DNA of 48,744 nucleotides from an uncultured Clostridia bacterium (GTDB taxonomy: Bacteria > Bacillota > Clostridia > Christensenellales > Aristaeellaceae), in NCBI GenBank assembly GCA_947166385.1, contig CAMVEB010000028.1, positions 1 to 48,744 of the forward strand, given 5' to 3'. Both the position numbers and the translations under genes were made by a program. Below are positions 1 to 7,213 of this stretch, piece by piece (the stretch's first letter is position 1; each line of letters starts with the position of its first letter). Below the pieces are notes generated by a model. It did no database searches and was not told the DNA's origin. It saw only the letters and a list, made by a program, of their open reading frames with translations.

Positions 1-55
1 CCTGGATGTCCAGGCCGAAGGTCTGCGGCGAATACCCGCTCATGGAAATGATGTT
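1..55. repeat. Terminal direct repeat, left copy (circular-assembly overlap)
   Basis: These 55 bases are identical to bases 48690-48744. The portal gene continues in frame across the join, so the repeat marks where a circular (or circularly permuted) molecule was opened. An exact overlap of 55 nt is a common assembler k-mer overlap (inference). A genuine packaging repeat is possible but would not be expected in the middle of portal. Confidence 0.9.
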
Positions 56-1075
56 GCGCACCAGCGCCTCGGCGGTCTTCGCGTGCTCCTCGGCCCGGAT
101 GGCGAACTGGCTGGGCGTGATCTTCATTTCGGTGTCGTTGGAGATGTCCAGCGCCACCAGCGTCTCCACGTCCTCGTCGAACTCGAAGGTGTACCGGCTT
201 TCGCCCTCGCTGCCGAAGTTCGGCTTCCTGCGCAGGAACTCCGCCGGCACGATCAGGCGGCTCTTCGCGAGCCGGATATCCCGCATCCACGAGGAATAGA
301 CCTCGTCCAGGCTGTCCAGCATGTCCCGCATGCCCTCGAAGTCGCTCCGGCCGTATTCGGCCTTCCGCACCCGGCTGGGCTTGGCGTTCGGGATGTGCAC
401 CGCCATCATGCCGCCGCCGGGCACAAGTGTCTCCGCGTCGATGCCGAAGGCCTCCAGGGCGCCCGGCACTTCCTCGCCCAGGTCCGCCGCGTCCCCGCAG
501 AAGATCCCGCTCAGGATGCGGCCCCGCTCATACCTTTCGTACAGCCGCCACACCTTCTGGGTCTTCCGCTCGCGCTTCACGTCCGTGAAGAAGTGCACGC
601 ACTGCAGCTGCCCGAACCTGTACTCCGGCACCGCGTCGTCGCCGCCGACGAAGGCCACGGTGGGGCAGGGGAGGGCGCCCGCGTCCCAATTGCATTTCAG
701 GTACACGTCGCCGGTGACCGCCGCCGTCTCCGCGGCCTCCTGCAAAAGCCCCTCGAAGCCGCTTTCCCGCAGGATCGCGTCCAGCCGGTCCTGCTTTCCG
801 TCCTCCACCTCGTCGGTCAGGTCGTTGTACACCCGGCACCTGGGCGGGTTCCCGAAGAGCAGGTCCGCCGACGCGGACGCGATGTCCGAGGCGATGGGCA
901 CGTGCACCTTCGCCTTCCCGGCCCGCGCCCAGAAGGAGCCGCTGACGGCCGTGGCTCGCAGCTCCTCGTGGACGCCGCTGTAGGCCGCCCGGTGCTTCCG
1001 CACGTACCAGCCGCGCTCGGCGCTCAGCTCGTCCCACGCTTCCCGCGGGCTGAATAATCCGGTCATTTCGCTCAT
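1..1075 (-). CDS. Portal protein, N-terminal part (gene cut by the linear ends)
   Basis: First 344 or so codons of the portal protein, the dodecameric ring at the capsid vertex through which DNA is packaged and to which the connector attaches. The start ATG at 1075 has an AGGAGATGA ribosome site just upstream, and the terminase stop lies 4 bases away. The translation contains the SADLLFGNPP stretch and the overall pattern of SPP1 Gp6-like portals. The frame runs off base 1 and continues exactly in the 3' part at 48271-48744; joined length is about 497 aa, normal for the family. It is the third gene of the terS-terL-portal late block. Confidence 0.9.
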   Translation of the reverse strand, partial: MSEMTGLFSPREAWDELSAERGWYVRKHRAAYSGVHEELRATAVSGSFWARAGKAKVHVPIASDIASASADLLFGNPPRCRVYNDLTDEVEDGKQDRLDAILRESGFEGLLQEAAETAAVTGDVYLKCNWDAGALPCPTVAFVGGDDAVPEYRFGQLQCVHFFTDVKRERKTQKVWRLYERYERGRILSGIFCGDAADLGEEVPGALEAFGIDAETLVPGGGMMAVHIPNAKPSRVRKAEYGRSDFEGMRDMLDSLDEVYSSWMRDIRLAKSRLIVPAEFLRRKPNFGSEGESRYTFEFDEDVETLVALDISNDTEMKITPSQFAIRAEEHAKTAEALVRNIISMSGYSPQTFGLDIQ

Positions 1076-1079
1076 GCGT

Positions 1080-2366
1080 TCATCTCCTGTCCAGGATCCG
1101 GCACACGCAGGCCGCGCTGTCCGGCGCGTCGTCGTGTTCCGCGGTGTCGGTGAAGTCCATGATCTGGCTGACGTATCCCGGGTCCGTTCCGGGCAGGAAG
1201 CGGATGTTCCGCCACCACTTCCTCAGGTACGTGGAGATCTTCACGTACTTGTTCTCCTTCTCGCTGTAGCCGTAGGCCGGGAAATTCCGGTCCCGGATCT
1301 CCTTGGCCAGGTAGCCCTTGTCCGCGTTCAGCTCCACGTGCACCGGCGCGCACCTGAGCCTTCTGCATTCGGCCAGCGCCGTGTCGAGCACCGTGTCCAC
1401 GTGCCGCTGCCACAGCCTGCCGTACACGAAGAGCGTGTCCCCGCGCCTCTGCGCGCAGGTGAAGGCGGTGTAATCGCCGCCGCCGTAGGCCGCGTCGATG
1501 TGCGCCACGCCGTCGTAAAGCAGCGCCTCTGCCGGCGCGTCCTTCCCGAGGCAATCCTCCGCGTCCTTCTGCGATATGAAGGCCGGCGCGAAGGCGAACA
1601 GCGCCCCGTCGGAGGCGATGTGCTTCAGCTCGTAGTTGGCCGCGAACAGGCTCGGCGCCATCTTCATCCGCAGGTCTTCCAGCTGTTCCTTCGAAAGGAG
1701 CCCGGTGCTGTAACAGTCGAACTTTATGGGCCTCGGCATCAGCGTGAAGGCGTCTTCCTTGTGCCAGGGCGTGCCGGAGTTTATGATCCGTCCGCCTATG
1801 TTCTTTACGTTCTGCAGCTCCTGGTAGATCCTTTTCGTCCGCTCACGCTCCGCCCGGCTCTCCCGGTCCAGGCGGTTCACGATGTCGTCGGTGATCACGA
1901 TGTCCGCGTGCTTCCCGGTCAGGCTGCCGCCGATGCCGATGCCCAGCAGCTGCGGCGTGCCCCCGCTCTTCATGTAGCCGGAGGTCGTGATCTGCTTCCC
2001 GGTGGACTTGATCAGCTCCAGCGGCTTTCCCGTCAGCGCGCTGTGCATCGCCTGGGTCAGCGGGTGCATCAGGATCTTCCGCACCGCCTCCAGCACCTCG
2101 GCCACGTCGTCGTCGGTCTTCCGGAGGAAAATGATGTTCCTGTCCCGCAGGAAAAACAGCATCTCCGCGATGGCCACTTCCAGCGCCGTCGTTTTGTACC
2201 CGCCGCGGTGGGCCTGCAGCGTCATGTCCTCCCGGCCCCACACCATTTCCCGGATCCATTCGCCGTGCAGCTTGTCCGTCAAAAGCGAAAAGCCGATCTG
2301 CCGTCCGAAAGCCGCCGGCGCGCGCAGGATCCCGAGGGCGTCATTCTGCGTCCGGTTCGGTTTCAT
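1080..2366 (-). CDS. terL: Terminase large subunit
   Basis: DNA-packaging motor, 428 aa, with an N-terminal ATPase and a C-terminal RNase H-like nuclease. Visible motifs: a Walker A-like HRGGYKTT (53-60), Walker B ADIVITDD (about 154-161), a coupling motif SGTPW (197-201), and nuclease acidic residues at D291 (HIDAAYGGGD), E345 (VHVELNADKG) and the D407/D412 region (DAPDS). The P-loop is atypical, lacking the usual GxGK spacing, but K and T are present. It overlaps the small-subunit gene by 26 bases and ends 4 bases before portal, so the three are translationally coupled. Length and order fit a headful or cos terminase; which one cannot be told. Confidence 0.93.
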   Translation of the reverse strand: MKPNRTQNDALGILRAPAAFGRQIGFSLLTDKLHGEWIREMVWGREDMTLQAHRGGYKTTALEVAIAEMLFFLRDRNIIFLRKTDDDVAEVLEAVRKILMHPLTQAMHSALTGKPLELIKSTGKQITTSGYMKSGGTPQLLGIGIGGSLTGKHADIVITDDIVNRLDRESRAERERTKRIYQELQNVKNIGGRIINSGTPWHKEDAFTLMPRPIKFDCYSTGLLSKEQLEDLRMKMAPSLFAANYELKHIASDGALFAFAPAFISQKDAEDCLGKDAPAEALLYDGVAHIDAAYGGGDYTAFTCAQRRGDTLFVYGRLWQRHVDTVLDTALAECRRLRCAPVHVELNADKGYLAKEIRDRNFPAYGYSEKENKYVKISTYLRKWWRNIRFLPGTDPGYVSQIMDFTDTAEHDDAPDSAACVCRILDRR

Positions 2367-2868
2367 CCAGCGCCTTCCTCATTTCCTTCGCGGCCTCGTC
2401 GATCAGGCTGTAATCGGCCCCGGTCACCTGGATCTTCTCCTCGCGCTTCTCACGCCACCTGTCCGGCCGCCGGTTCTTCAGCCAGAAGGCCTGGGCGCCC
2501 ACGTCCGGCGCGACCTCCTTCGTTACTTCCCTGACGGACTTTACCCGCTTTTCCAGGATGGGCTTCCCGTTCCCGTCCTTTCCGGTTTCTGCCATTTCAT
2601 ACTCCGTGACGGTCTCGACGAACCGGTATCCCAGCGCCCTTCTCAAAAGCGCGTTCTCCACCTGCACGTCCACCGGGGCCTTGCCCCTTTTTAGGGCTTC
2701 CAGTACTTCCGGGAACCGGATTTTCCAGTCCGACAGCGACGACATGCTGACGCCCATTTTCGCGGCGATCTGGGCCTCGGTCATTCCTTCCCGCGCCCAG
2801 CCCTCGATACACAGGAGACCGTCTTGTGTCAGCCAGTCCCTGTACTTACCGTTGCCAATAGGGATCAC
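2341..2868 (-). CDS. terS: Terminase small subunit
   Basis: 175 aa protein immediately upstream of, and overlapping, the large terminase subunit. The N-terminal third carries a helix-turn-helix (EAQIAAKMGVSMSSLSDWK, about 31-49), as expected of the subunit that recognises the packaging start site. The middle is basic, with AFWLKNRRPDRWREK (about 127-141), a stretch typical of Firmicutes phage TerS proteins. It would oligomerise on viral DNA and hand it to TerL. First gene of the morphogenesis block; the roughly 370 bp upstream carry two terminators and no other gene, so late transcription must begin or be released there. Confidence 0.85.
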   Translation of the reverse strand: MIPIGNGKYRDWLTQDGLLCIEGWAREGMTEAQIAAKMGVSMSSLSDWKIRFPEVLEALKRGKAPVDVQVENALLRRALGYRFVETVTEYEMAETGKDGNGKPILEKRVKSVREVTKEVAPDVGAQAFWLKNRRPDRWREKREEKIQVTGADYSLIDEAAKEMRKALDETEPDAE

Positions 2869-3097
2869 CTCCCGGTTTTCTCCCCTGTCCCCGCCGGCAG
2901 GGGAGATTATTCCCGCGCGTCCGAATCAGATGCCGCGCTCACCTGAACATACGTCTTCAGGGGCACGATTCCCGGCGCGGATGGAAACGGAGGGATCGCG
3001 CCTTCGGCCGTTCTCAGGCCCTCTGTGCCCCGCAAACGCCCGCGCCGTCCATTCCCGGCCGAAGGGGTGATACGGCCGTACGGGCCTCCGCGGCGTC
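2869..3097. other. Gene-free stretch upstream of terS
   Basis: GC-rich segment between the terS start and a minus-strand hairpin terminator. I see no supported gene: the 88-codon minus-strand frame here (2926-3192) lacks a ribosome site and looks compositional. By position it could carry the packaging recognition site or the late leader, but no motif was identified. Confidence 0.4.
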
Positions 3098-3123
3098 AAA
3101 AAAGCGGGCCCTTCCGGGTCCGC
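3098..3123 (-). terminator. Hairpin terminator in the leader before terS
   Basis: Read on the minus strand: GCGGaCCC, loop GGAA, GGGcCCGC, then six T. This is a good rho-independent terminator. It lies downstream of the only promoter-like sequence in the interval and about 230 bases before terS, so late genes may depend on read-through or antitermination here. Confidence 0.65.
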
Positions 3124-3145
3124 CTGCGTTTGCAGTTTACACGTT

Positions 3146-3172
3146 ATCATACATCGGTGTGCCATGTGTGAA
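3146..3172 (-). promoter_or_regulatory. Weak candidate promoter upstream of terS
   Basis: Minus strand: a TATGAT -10-like hexamer (3146-3151) with TTCACA (3167-3172) 15 bases upstream, a short spacer. The poor match would suit a promoter that needs an activator such as the ArpU/DUF1492-type protein encoded at 4005-4424. This is inference from position and sequence only. Confidence 0.3.
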
Positions 3173-3206
3173 TTATGTGACAAAAGAGGCACAATTTTTC
3201 ACAAAC

Positions 3207-3235
3207 AAAAAAAGACCGCCCGGTCAGAGCGGTCC
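3207..3235 (-). terminator. Terminator after the hicAB operon
   Basis: Minus strand: hairpin GACCGC/GCGGTC with a 9-base loop, followed by seven T. It starts about 10 bases past the antitoxin stop codon and insulates the toxin-antitoxin transcript from the terminase genes. Confidence 0.8.
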
Positions 3236-3245
3236 AAGCAGGATC

Positions 3246-3641
3246 TCAATTGGTCAGCTGAGCCCTCAGGGCGTCCTGCAGCACCTGCGAGCAGTTGATG
3301 CCCCTGCGCTCAGCCTGCGCGGCCATCCAGGCAGGCAGGGAAACGTTTTTCCTCACCGCCCGGTTGTCGTTCAGCCTGCGGTACGCTTCCGTATCTACCC
3401 GGACCAGCTGCACGATGTCCTCGGCTTCGTGCGGCACATCCTGGTACGGCGTACGCCCCGGCATATCGCGTCCGTCGGTCTCAATGTCGCAGGCCCACAG
3501 GTTGGCGGCGTCTTCGATCATGTCGTACGCCTCTTCCAGCGTTGCTCCGCTGGTCACGCAGCCGGGGAAGTCAGGCACACGGCACTCGAAGCCGTTGCCG
3601 TTTTCGCGAGGATGGATCACCGCCGCAAACATTCCTTTCAT
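3246..3641 (-). CDS. hicB: HicB-type antitoxin
   Basis: 131 aa. The N-terminal half is the HicB partial RNase H-like fold (VIHPRENGNGFECRVPDFPGCVTSG, then TLEEAYDMIEDA), which binds and neutralises HicA. The C-terminal segment (about 95-131, KNVSLPAWMAAQAERRG) reads as a ribbon-helix-helix/Arc-like DNA-binding domain, the form that autorepresses its promoter. An AAGGAGG site precedes the ATG at 3641. It follows hicA by 63 bases and ends at its own terminator. The palindrome in the operon promoter is the obvious target. Whether it stabilises lysogeny, blocks other phages or does something else cannot be read here. Confidence 0.88.
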   Translation of the reverse strand: MKGMFAAVIHPRENGNGFECRVPDFPGCVTSGATLEEAYDMIEDAANLWACDIETDGRDMPGRTPYQDVPHEAEDIVQLVRVDTEAYRRLNDNRAVRKNVSLPAWMAAQAERRGINCSQVLQDALRAQLTN

Positions 3642-3704
3642 AAGTTTTTCCTCCTTCTTTATTTTGAGGGATGCGTCTTCGCCCGGGATGGGCGGCAGGG
3701 CCGG

Positions 3705-3905
3705 TTATTTGCCCTGCCGCCGCATTTCCCGTCTGATTTCCTGAAGGATCATTCTGGCATCGTCTTCATCGAATTTGCTGCTCCGGCTGACTGTCACGAT
3801 GTAGTTCAGTTCCTTGCTGTGGTACTTGTCGTGTTTGCCGCCGTTCTCCTTAAGCTCAAATCCGAGTTCCTTCAGCTTGATCAGAAGGTCTTTTCTCGGG
3901 TTCAT
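3705..3905 (-). CDS. hicA: HicA-type mRNA interferase toxin
   Basis: 66 aa, double-stranded-RNA-binding-like fold. The family signature GGKHDKY, with the catalytic His in the K-H-D context, is present, followed by the strand NYIVTVSRS and a C-terminal helix. HicA cleaves mRNA in free form and is held inactive by HicB. I chose the ATG at 3905 rather than 3911 because AGGAGG sits 8 bases before the former and only 2 before the latter. Toxin-first order, then antitoxin 63 bases on, is the usual hicAB arrangement. Confidence 0.88.
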   Translation of the reverse strand: MNPRKDLLIKLKELGFELKENGGKHDKYHSKELNYIVTVSRSSKFDEDDARMILQEIRREMRRQGK

Positions 3906-3929
3906 CCGCATCCCCTCCTTTCGTTATCC

Positions 3930-3958
3930 ATTATACACAAACTTTGTGTAAATGTCAA
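3930..3958 (-). promoter_or_regulatory. hicAB promoter with operator in the spacer
   Basis: Minus strand: a full consensus TTGACA (3953-3958), 17-base spacer, TATAAT (3930-3935). The spacer and part of the -10 contain the perfect palindrome TACACAAACTTTGTGTA (3934-3950). A further half-site (TTACACAAA, about 3964-3972) lies upstream. A repressor bound at the palindrome would directly exclude RNA polymerase, which fits HicB autoregulation. Confidence 0.88.
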
Positions 3959-4004
3959 ATGTTTTACACAAATTTTATGCAAATCATGGGGGAGAATGTG
4001 AACC

Positions 4005-4424
4005 TTACTTTCCGTCCTGATCAGAAGGTGTCATGCCGCCCACATACCGGTAGCATGCTTTTTTCACGCTGTATTCGGTCTCCCTGCCGCCAATAGCGTC
4101 GGCCACCTCCTGCCAGGTCATCATCTTCACGTACCTCAGCTGGAGGATCAGCCGGATCCTGACGTTCGGCACCCGGGTGATGAAGGCGTTCAGCTCGCGC
4201 CGCTTTTCCTCCATTTCCCGGAGCATCTCCTCCAGCTCCGCCTCCTCGTCGGCGATGCGCGGCACGATGTCGCCCACCTTGTCCCGCAGTCCGGGCGCCC
4301 TTGGCATATCGGAGATGGACGGTGACCGTATGTCCGCCGCCTCGCGCAGTTCGGCGAGCTGCTCCCGCATCATCTCGATGCTCGCGTTCAGGTAGTACAG
4401 CTGGCTCAGCTCCTTGACGGTCAC
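4005..4424 (-). CDS. ArpU/DUF1492-type late transcription regulator
   Basis: 139 aa. The N-terminal half is charged helix, likely coiled coil (QLYYLNASIEMMREQLAELREAA). The C-terminal half has a sigma-region-4-like helix-turn-helix (RLILQLRYVKMMTWQEVADAIGG, about 91-113). This layout is that of the phage ArpU/RinA-like/DUF1492 activators that switch on late genes. GTG start at 4424 with GAGGAGGTG upstream. It is the last early gene before hicAB and terminase, the usual position for a late activator; the probable target is the interval upstream of terS. Confidence 0.75.
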   Translation of the reverse strand: MTVKELSQLYYLNASIEMMREQLAELREAADIRSPSISDMPRAPGLRDKVGDIVPRIADEEAELEEMLREMEEKRRELNAFITRVPNVRIRLILQLRYVKMMTWQEVADAIGGRETEYSVKKACYRYVGGMTPSDQDGK

Positions 4425-4448
4425 CGTCCCACCTCCTCACTCGATTGC

Positions 4449-4775
4449 TCACGCTTCTTCGAAGAGATCCGTCTGTTCCTGCCTCAGGAAATAGGTGCCG
4501 TCCTCGGCCTTCTGCAGGGTGTACACGCCGAACACCTCGCCCTCGCGCTCGTCCTTCTTCTGCACCGTGCAGGACACCTTGTGGCTGAATTTCGGCAGGA
4601 TCGCGCCGTCGGCGCAGTCCTTCAGCTCCACGTTCTGCTTCACCGCCACGGCGGCCTTTTCGGCCCTGAATTCGATCATGTTCCCGATCAGTCCATTCAC
4701 CGCCGCGGTCATGTCCCTTTTCAGCGCCTTGAAGGTATCACTCTCCAGATCTACGGGCCTTACGTCTTTTGCCAT
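4449..4775 (-). CDS. Hypothetical phage protein, 108 aa
   Basis: I do not recognise the family. The ATG at 4775 is preferred to earlier in-frame starts because AGGAG lies 7 bases upstream of it. Sequence: an acidic-basic amphipathic first half (residues 15-55), a middle rich in K and C, and an acidic tail ending LFEEA. No membrane segment or signal peptide. It overlaps the 3' end of thyX by 16 bases, so it is translated with the early operon. The sequence reads like a small cytosolic single-domain protein. Confidence 0.7.
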   Translation of the reverse strand: MAKDVRPVDLESDTFKALKRDMTAAVNGLIGNMIEFRAEKAAVAVKQNVELKDCADGAILPKFSHKVSCTVQKKDEREGEVFGVYTLQKAEDGTYFLRQEQTDLFEEA

Positions 4776-5413
4776 TCCCATTCTCCTTTCTGTCTCGGCT
4801 GTCCGCAGGGCTTCGCCTCCGGACATTCGCCCGCGAGGCACCCGGGCCCCGCGTCATCAAACAGCGCCGGCGCTTTCTTTTTCGCCAGCCGCAGCATCTC
4901 GTCCGCCAGGGCCCTGATCTCCCACTGGGCGCGCCTGCAGCACCGCAGCCTGAAAAAGTGCCGCAGCTCCCTGGCGTTCATCGTCACGATGAAGTCCGTC
5001 ATCGCCGCCTGGGGCGTGATGTACCGCGCGTCCTCCTTCGGGACGCCCTTTTCCACCGCCCGGCGGTAAAAGCCCTTGATGTCCTCCAGGAGGTCGGTAT
5101 ACTCGTCCATCAGGTCCGGGTCGTCCATGATGCTCGCCGGCACCACCGACGGCATGTCCCGCATGTCGATGTACCGCTGGCTCTTCACACTGAACGAGGC
5201 CAGCCGGTGCCGCGTCATCTGCGCCAGCAGCGCCCTCGACACGCCCTCCACCCGGAAGGTGAACGCGGCGTGCTCCAGAACGCTCTCGTGCCCGCTCTTC
5301 AGCGCCGCCTCCAGGGCCTTCCCGTGATCCTTCGCCCCGGTGCATGTCGCCGCGGCCATGCCGCACAGCGCCTCCTCGTCCATCCAGGGCCAGCTGATCA
5401 TCTCAACGTTCAT
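4760..5413 (-). CDS. thyX: Flavin-dependent thymidylate synthase ThyX
   Basis: 217 aa. Converts dUMP to dTMP using methylene-tetrahydrofolate, with FAD and NADPH as reductant system, raising dTTP for phage replication. The ThyX signature RHR..S....S.RY is complete (R68 H69 R70, S73, S78, R80, Y81), and the upstream HESVLEH motif (42-48) is present. Start at 5413 is set by GAAGGAGGA just upstream; its ATG overlaps the stop of the preceding gene. The extreme C-terminus carries a short Cys-containing extension (CLAGECPEAKPCGQP) that may be a metal-binding or disordered tail. Confidence 0.94.
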   Translation of the reverse strand: MNVEMISWPWMDEEALCGMAAATCTGAKDHGKALEAALKSGHESVLEHAAFTFRVEGVSRALLAQMTRHRLASFSVKSQRYIDMRDMPSVVPASIMDDPDLMDEYTDLLEDIKGFYRRAVEKGVPKEDARYITPQAAMTDFIVTMNARELRHFFRLRCCRRAQWEIRALADEMLRLAKKKAPALFDDAGPGCLAGECPEAKPCGQPRQKGEWEWQKT

Positions 5414-5607
5414 TCTTCCTCCTTCAGCCATGCGCGCACGGCCGCCTCCCGCCTGTCATGGGGACACCTCAGCGCGCACCCCTGGTCCTCGTACAGGCAT
5501 CCCTCGTCGCACTCCGGCACCCGCTTGAGGATGCCGATCCTCCGCCACACCAGCAGGTCCACAAGCTCCTCGTCCGTCAGCGTCCGGATCCTTTCCGCGT
5601 TCGTCAT
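5410..5607 (-). CDS. Small Cys-rich early protein
   Basis: 65 aa. The N-terminal helix (NAERIRTLTDEELVDLL) is followed by a CDEGC...C...C pattern (about 33-48) suggesting one zinc site. Ends in an ATGA overlap with thyX. Proteins beginning with this NAERIR..TDEELA-type helix are frequent small phage and prophage proteins of Firmicutes; no function is known to me. Confidence 0.7.
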   Translation of the reverse strand: MTNAERIRTLTDEELVDLLVWRRIGILKRVPECDEGCLYEDQGCALRCPHDRREAAVRAWLKEEE

Positions 5608-5617
5608 TCCGGCCTCC

Positions 5618-5851
5618 TTACCATGCCGCCCCGCCGCGGGTGTAATAATGGGTCTCGCCGTCCAGCGCCCGGATCGGCTTCGTTTCCCGAAGCCCGTTGA
5701 TGCCCGGATACGCCAGCACCTTCTTTCTGCCGCTCCGGCACACGACGCATTCCAGCTGGGTGTGCTCCCCGTGCCTGTCGCGCCCGTGCAGCGTAACCGT
5801 CGACCCAGCCGGCATGGCCTTCACCTGTTCGGCGGTCAGTCTCTCCGTCAC
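5618..5851 (-). CDS. Hypothetical protein, 77 aa
   Basis: Not recognised. Begins TAEQVKAMPAGSTVTLHG and contains a single CVVC pair (about 35-38) within a beta-rich sequence. The start overlaps the upstream gene's stop by 4 bases, consistent with an operon member. Ends 10 bases before the next gene. Confidence 0.65.
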   Translation of the reverse strand: MTERLTAEQVKAMPAGSTVTLHGRDRHGEHTQLECVVCRSGRKKVLAYPGINGLRETKPIRALDGETHYYTRGGAAW

Positions 5852-6150
5852 CCGTCCTCACCTCCTTCCGAAGCGTCCGAAATCCGGGCGTTTTTCCTGC
5901 CCTCGCGCATGGATTCGGCGCGCCTGGCCCTTTCTTCGTCCGTCATGCTCAGGCCGATCGGCGGCTTGATTTTTATCCAGTTCACGGGAACTTCCGCCAC
6001 CATGCAGCCGTCGTTGTTCTCAGGTTCAGTCTTGATGCGGACCAGATCGGGAAACTTTTCCTTGTATTCCCGCAGCCGCCTGTGCCATTTCGCCTCGTCC
6101 GTGGATACGACCGCAACGGTATGATCCACGTAGTCAATGCACGTTTCCAT
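5848..6150 (-). CDS. Hypothetical protein, 100 aa
   Basis: Not recognised. The ATG at 6150 is chosen because GGAGGAGG lies 7 bases upstream; the longer in-frame extension to 6249 overlaps the next gene and looks compositional. N-terminal beta strands with VAVVSTDEAKWHRRLREY, then a basic C-terminal helix (TDEERARRAESMREGRKN). Soluble, possibly nucleic-acid binding by charge only. Confidence 0.65.
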   Translation of the reverse strand: METCIDYVDHTVAVVSTDEAKWHRRLREYKEKFPDLVRIKTEPENNDGCMVAEVPVNWIKIKPPIGLSMTDEERARRAESMREGRKNARISDASEGGEDG

Positions 6151-6355
6151 CCGATACCTCCTCCGGCAATTCAAACAACATCTTTTCTTTGCGTTCATTT
6201 GCTTGCCGTATCTTTTCCAGTTCCTCGCCATGCTTGAATCCAAGTTCATATGATTCGTTCCATGTTTTGTCGAAATCTTTTAGCATTACCCCAGCCATTA
6301 AAAACATCCCGCACAAAAGGCCAACGACAAAGCCGATAATTATTCCATCAACCAT
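6134..6355 (-). CDS. Small membrane protein, 73 aa
   Basis: One N-terminal transmembrane helix (about residues 4-25: GIIIGFVVGLLCGMFLMAGVML) followed by a charged cytoplasmic helix (GEELEKIRQANERKEKML). Overlaps its downstream neighbour by 17 bases. No family recognised; the single-anchor plus coiled tail layout resembles small early phage membrane proteins that act on host functions, which is only a guess. Confidence 0.65.
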   Translation of the reverse strand: MVDGIIIGFVVGLLCGMFLMAGVMLKDFDKTWNESYELGFKHGEELEKIRQANERKEKMLFELPEEVSDGNVH

Positions 6356-6686
6356 TTTCGCTCACCTCCGGTGGAGTCGTGAGCGGCATCCAGTGGGTGA
6401 TGTGTTTTACCGGCTGATCCGCGACATAGCTCCACCAGCTGCCCTTTTCCGTATCGAAAGCCGTGATCCCGCAGAACGGACGGCCGAAGTGCGGATTGTT
6501 GTGCCATGCCAGATAAAACCCGGTCGCGTCCGGCTGTCTTTCGCCGGCATCGATCCATCCCGAAAAAGATCCGCGTTCCAGCGTTTCCAGTTCGCTGACG
6601 ATCATGTCCCGGAACTGATTGGACATCCGGATCACGCCGTCTTCGACTTCGGCGGTCTTCAGTGCCGCGATCATCGCCTTGCTCAT
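6348..6686 (-). CDS. DUF551-family protein
   Basis: 112 aa. The C-terminal 70 residues show the DUF551 pattern: GWIDAGERQPDATGFYL, then the internal FCGITAFDTEKGSWW and the terminal THWMPLTTPPE, where the W-M-P-L-P-P end is diagnostic. The N-terminal 40 residues are an extra helical segment. The function of DUF551 is unknown; it is common in phages and prophages. A second, separate DUF551 protein is encoded at 22873-23145. Confidence 0.75.
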   Translation of the reverse strand: MSKAMIAALKTAEVEDGVIRMSNQFRDMIVSELETLERGSFSGWIDAGERQPDATGFYLAWHNNPHFGRPFCGITAFDTEKGSWWSYVADQPVKHITHWMPLTTPPEVSENG

Positions 6687-6967
6687 CCTTCAAACCTCCA
6701 TGGATCGATGCTGAGATGGACGCCGATGCTCTTGTCGCCGTTCGTCATCAGCCTGTTGATCAGGTCCGCCGCGGTCACCGCGGCCACTTCCTTTACGTCC
6801 ATCTCGATATCGCCGGATATCTCTATGCCTTTCTGGCTTTTGTCCGGCATCATCCGCAGAAGGTCCAGCGCCATGCCGATGTTCGGCACCATGCGCCCGG
6901 CCTCGTTGGCCTTCTGGATCTCGTAACGGATCGCGTCTCCCAGCGCGTCTGCGTCAATCAGTTTCAT
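6683..6967 (-). CDS. Hypothetical protein beginning MKLIDADAL
   Basis: 94 aa. The opening KLIDADALGDAIRYEI is a recurrent N-terminus in Firmicutes phage proteins of unknown function. Mostly helical, no membrane segment. Its stop overlaps the next start as ATGA, placing it firmly in the early operon. Confidence 0.65.
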   Translation of the reverse strand: MKLIDADALGDAIRYEIQKANEAGRMVPNIGMALDLLRMMPDKSQKGIEISGDIEMDVKEVAAVTAADLINRLMTNGDKSIGVHLSIDPWRFEG

Positions 6968-6982
6968 TCCGTACCTCCTTAA

Positions 6983-7213
6983 TCATGTAGATCGAGTCTT
7001 CCCGTCCGTAAGCGCGTCCCTGAGCTCGGCGGGGGAGAAGGGCACGCCGTTCACGCGCACCCTCCGCCGGCCGATCTCCACCTCGCTGCCGCCGCACCTG
7101 CCGACCGTGCCCAGGTGCAGCGCCATCTCACGCCGGATCCCCTCCGGATCCATCCCCGGCCGGATCCCCAGCCCCTCCAGCAGGGCTTTCTGGTCCCCTG
7201 TCAGCGTCTTCAT
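6983..7213 (-). CDS. Hypothetical protein, 76 aa
   Basis: Begins MKTLTGDQKALLEGLGIRPG and ends with PFSPAELRDALTDG. The in-frame TTG/ATG at 7225 is a less likely start because no ribosome site precedes it; a GGGG run precedes 7213. It overlaps the upstream gene (7128-7376) by 86 bases in another frame, an unusually long overlap. Family unknown. Confidence 0.5.
   Translation of the reverse strand: MKTLTGDQKALLEGLGIRPGMDPEGIRREMALHLGTVGRCGGSEVEIGRRRVRVNGVPFSPAELRDALTDGKTRST

Noticed and set aside
1..55. Direct terminal repeat used for packaging
   Set aside because: Located mid-portal and only 55 bp long. An assembly overlap of a circular contig is simpler.
83..1057. Long plus-strand frame opposite portal
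   Set aside because: GC-rich codon bias of the minus-strand gene opens the complementary frame. No ribosome site, and the translation is rich in R, H, P and L without domains. The same holds for plus frames at 1074-2534, 14729-16567, 34002-36581, 38690-40144 and 46625-48616.
2926..3192. 88-codon minus-strand frame between hicB and terS
   Set aside because: It runs through the terminator and promoter-like sequence, lacks a ribosome site, and reads as random Arg/Pro-rich sequence.
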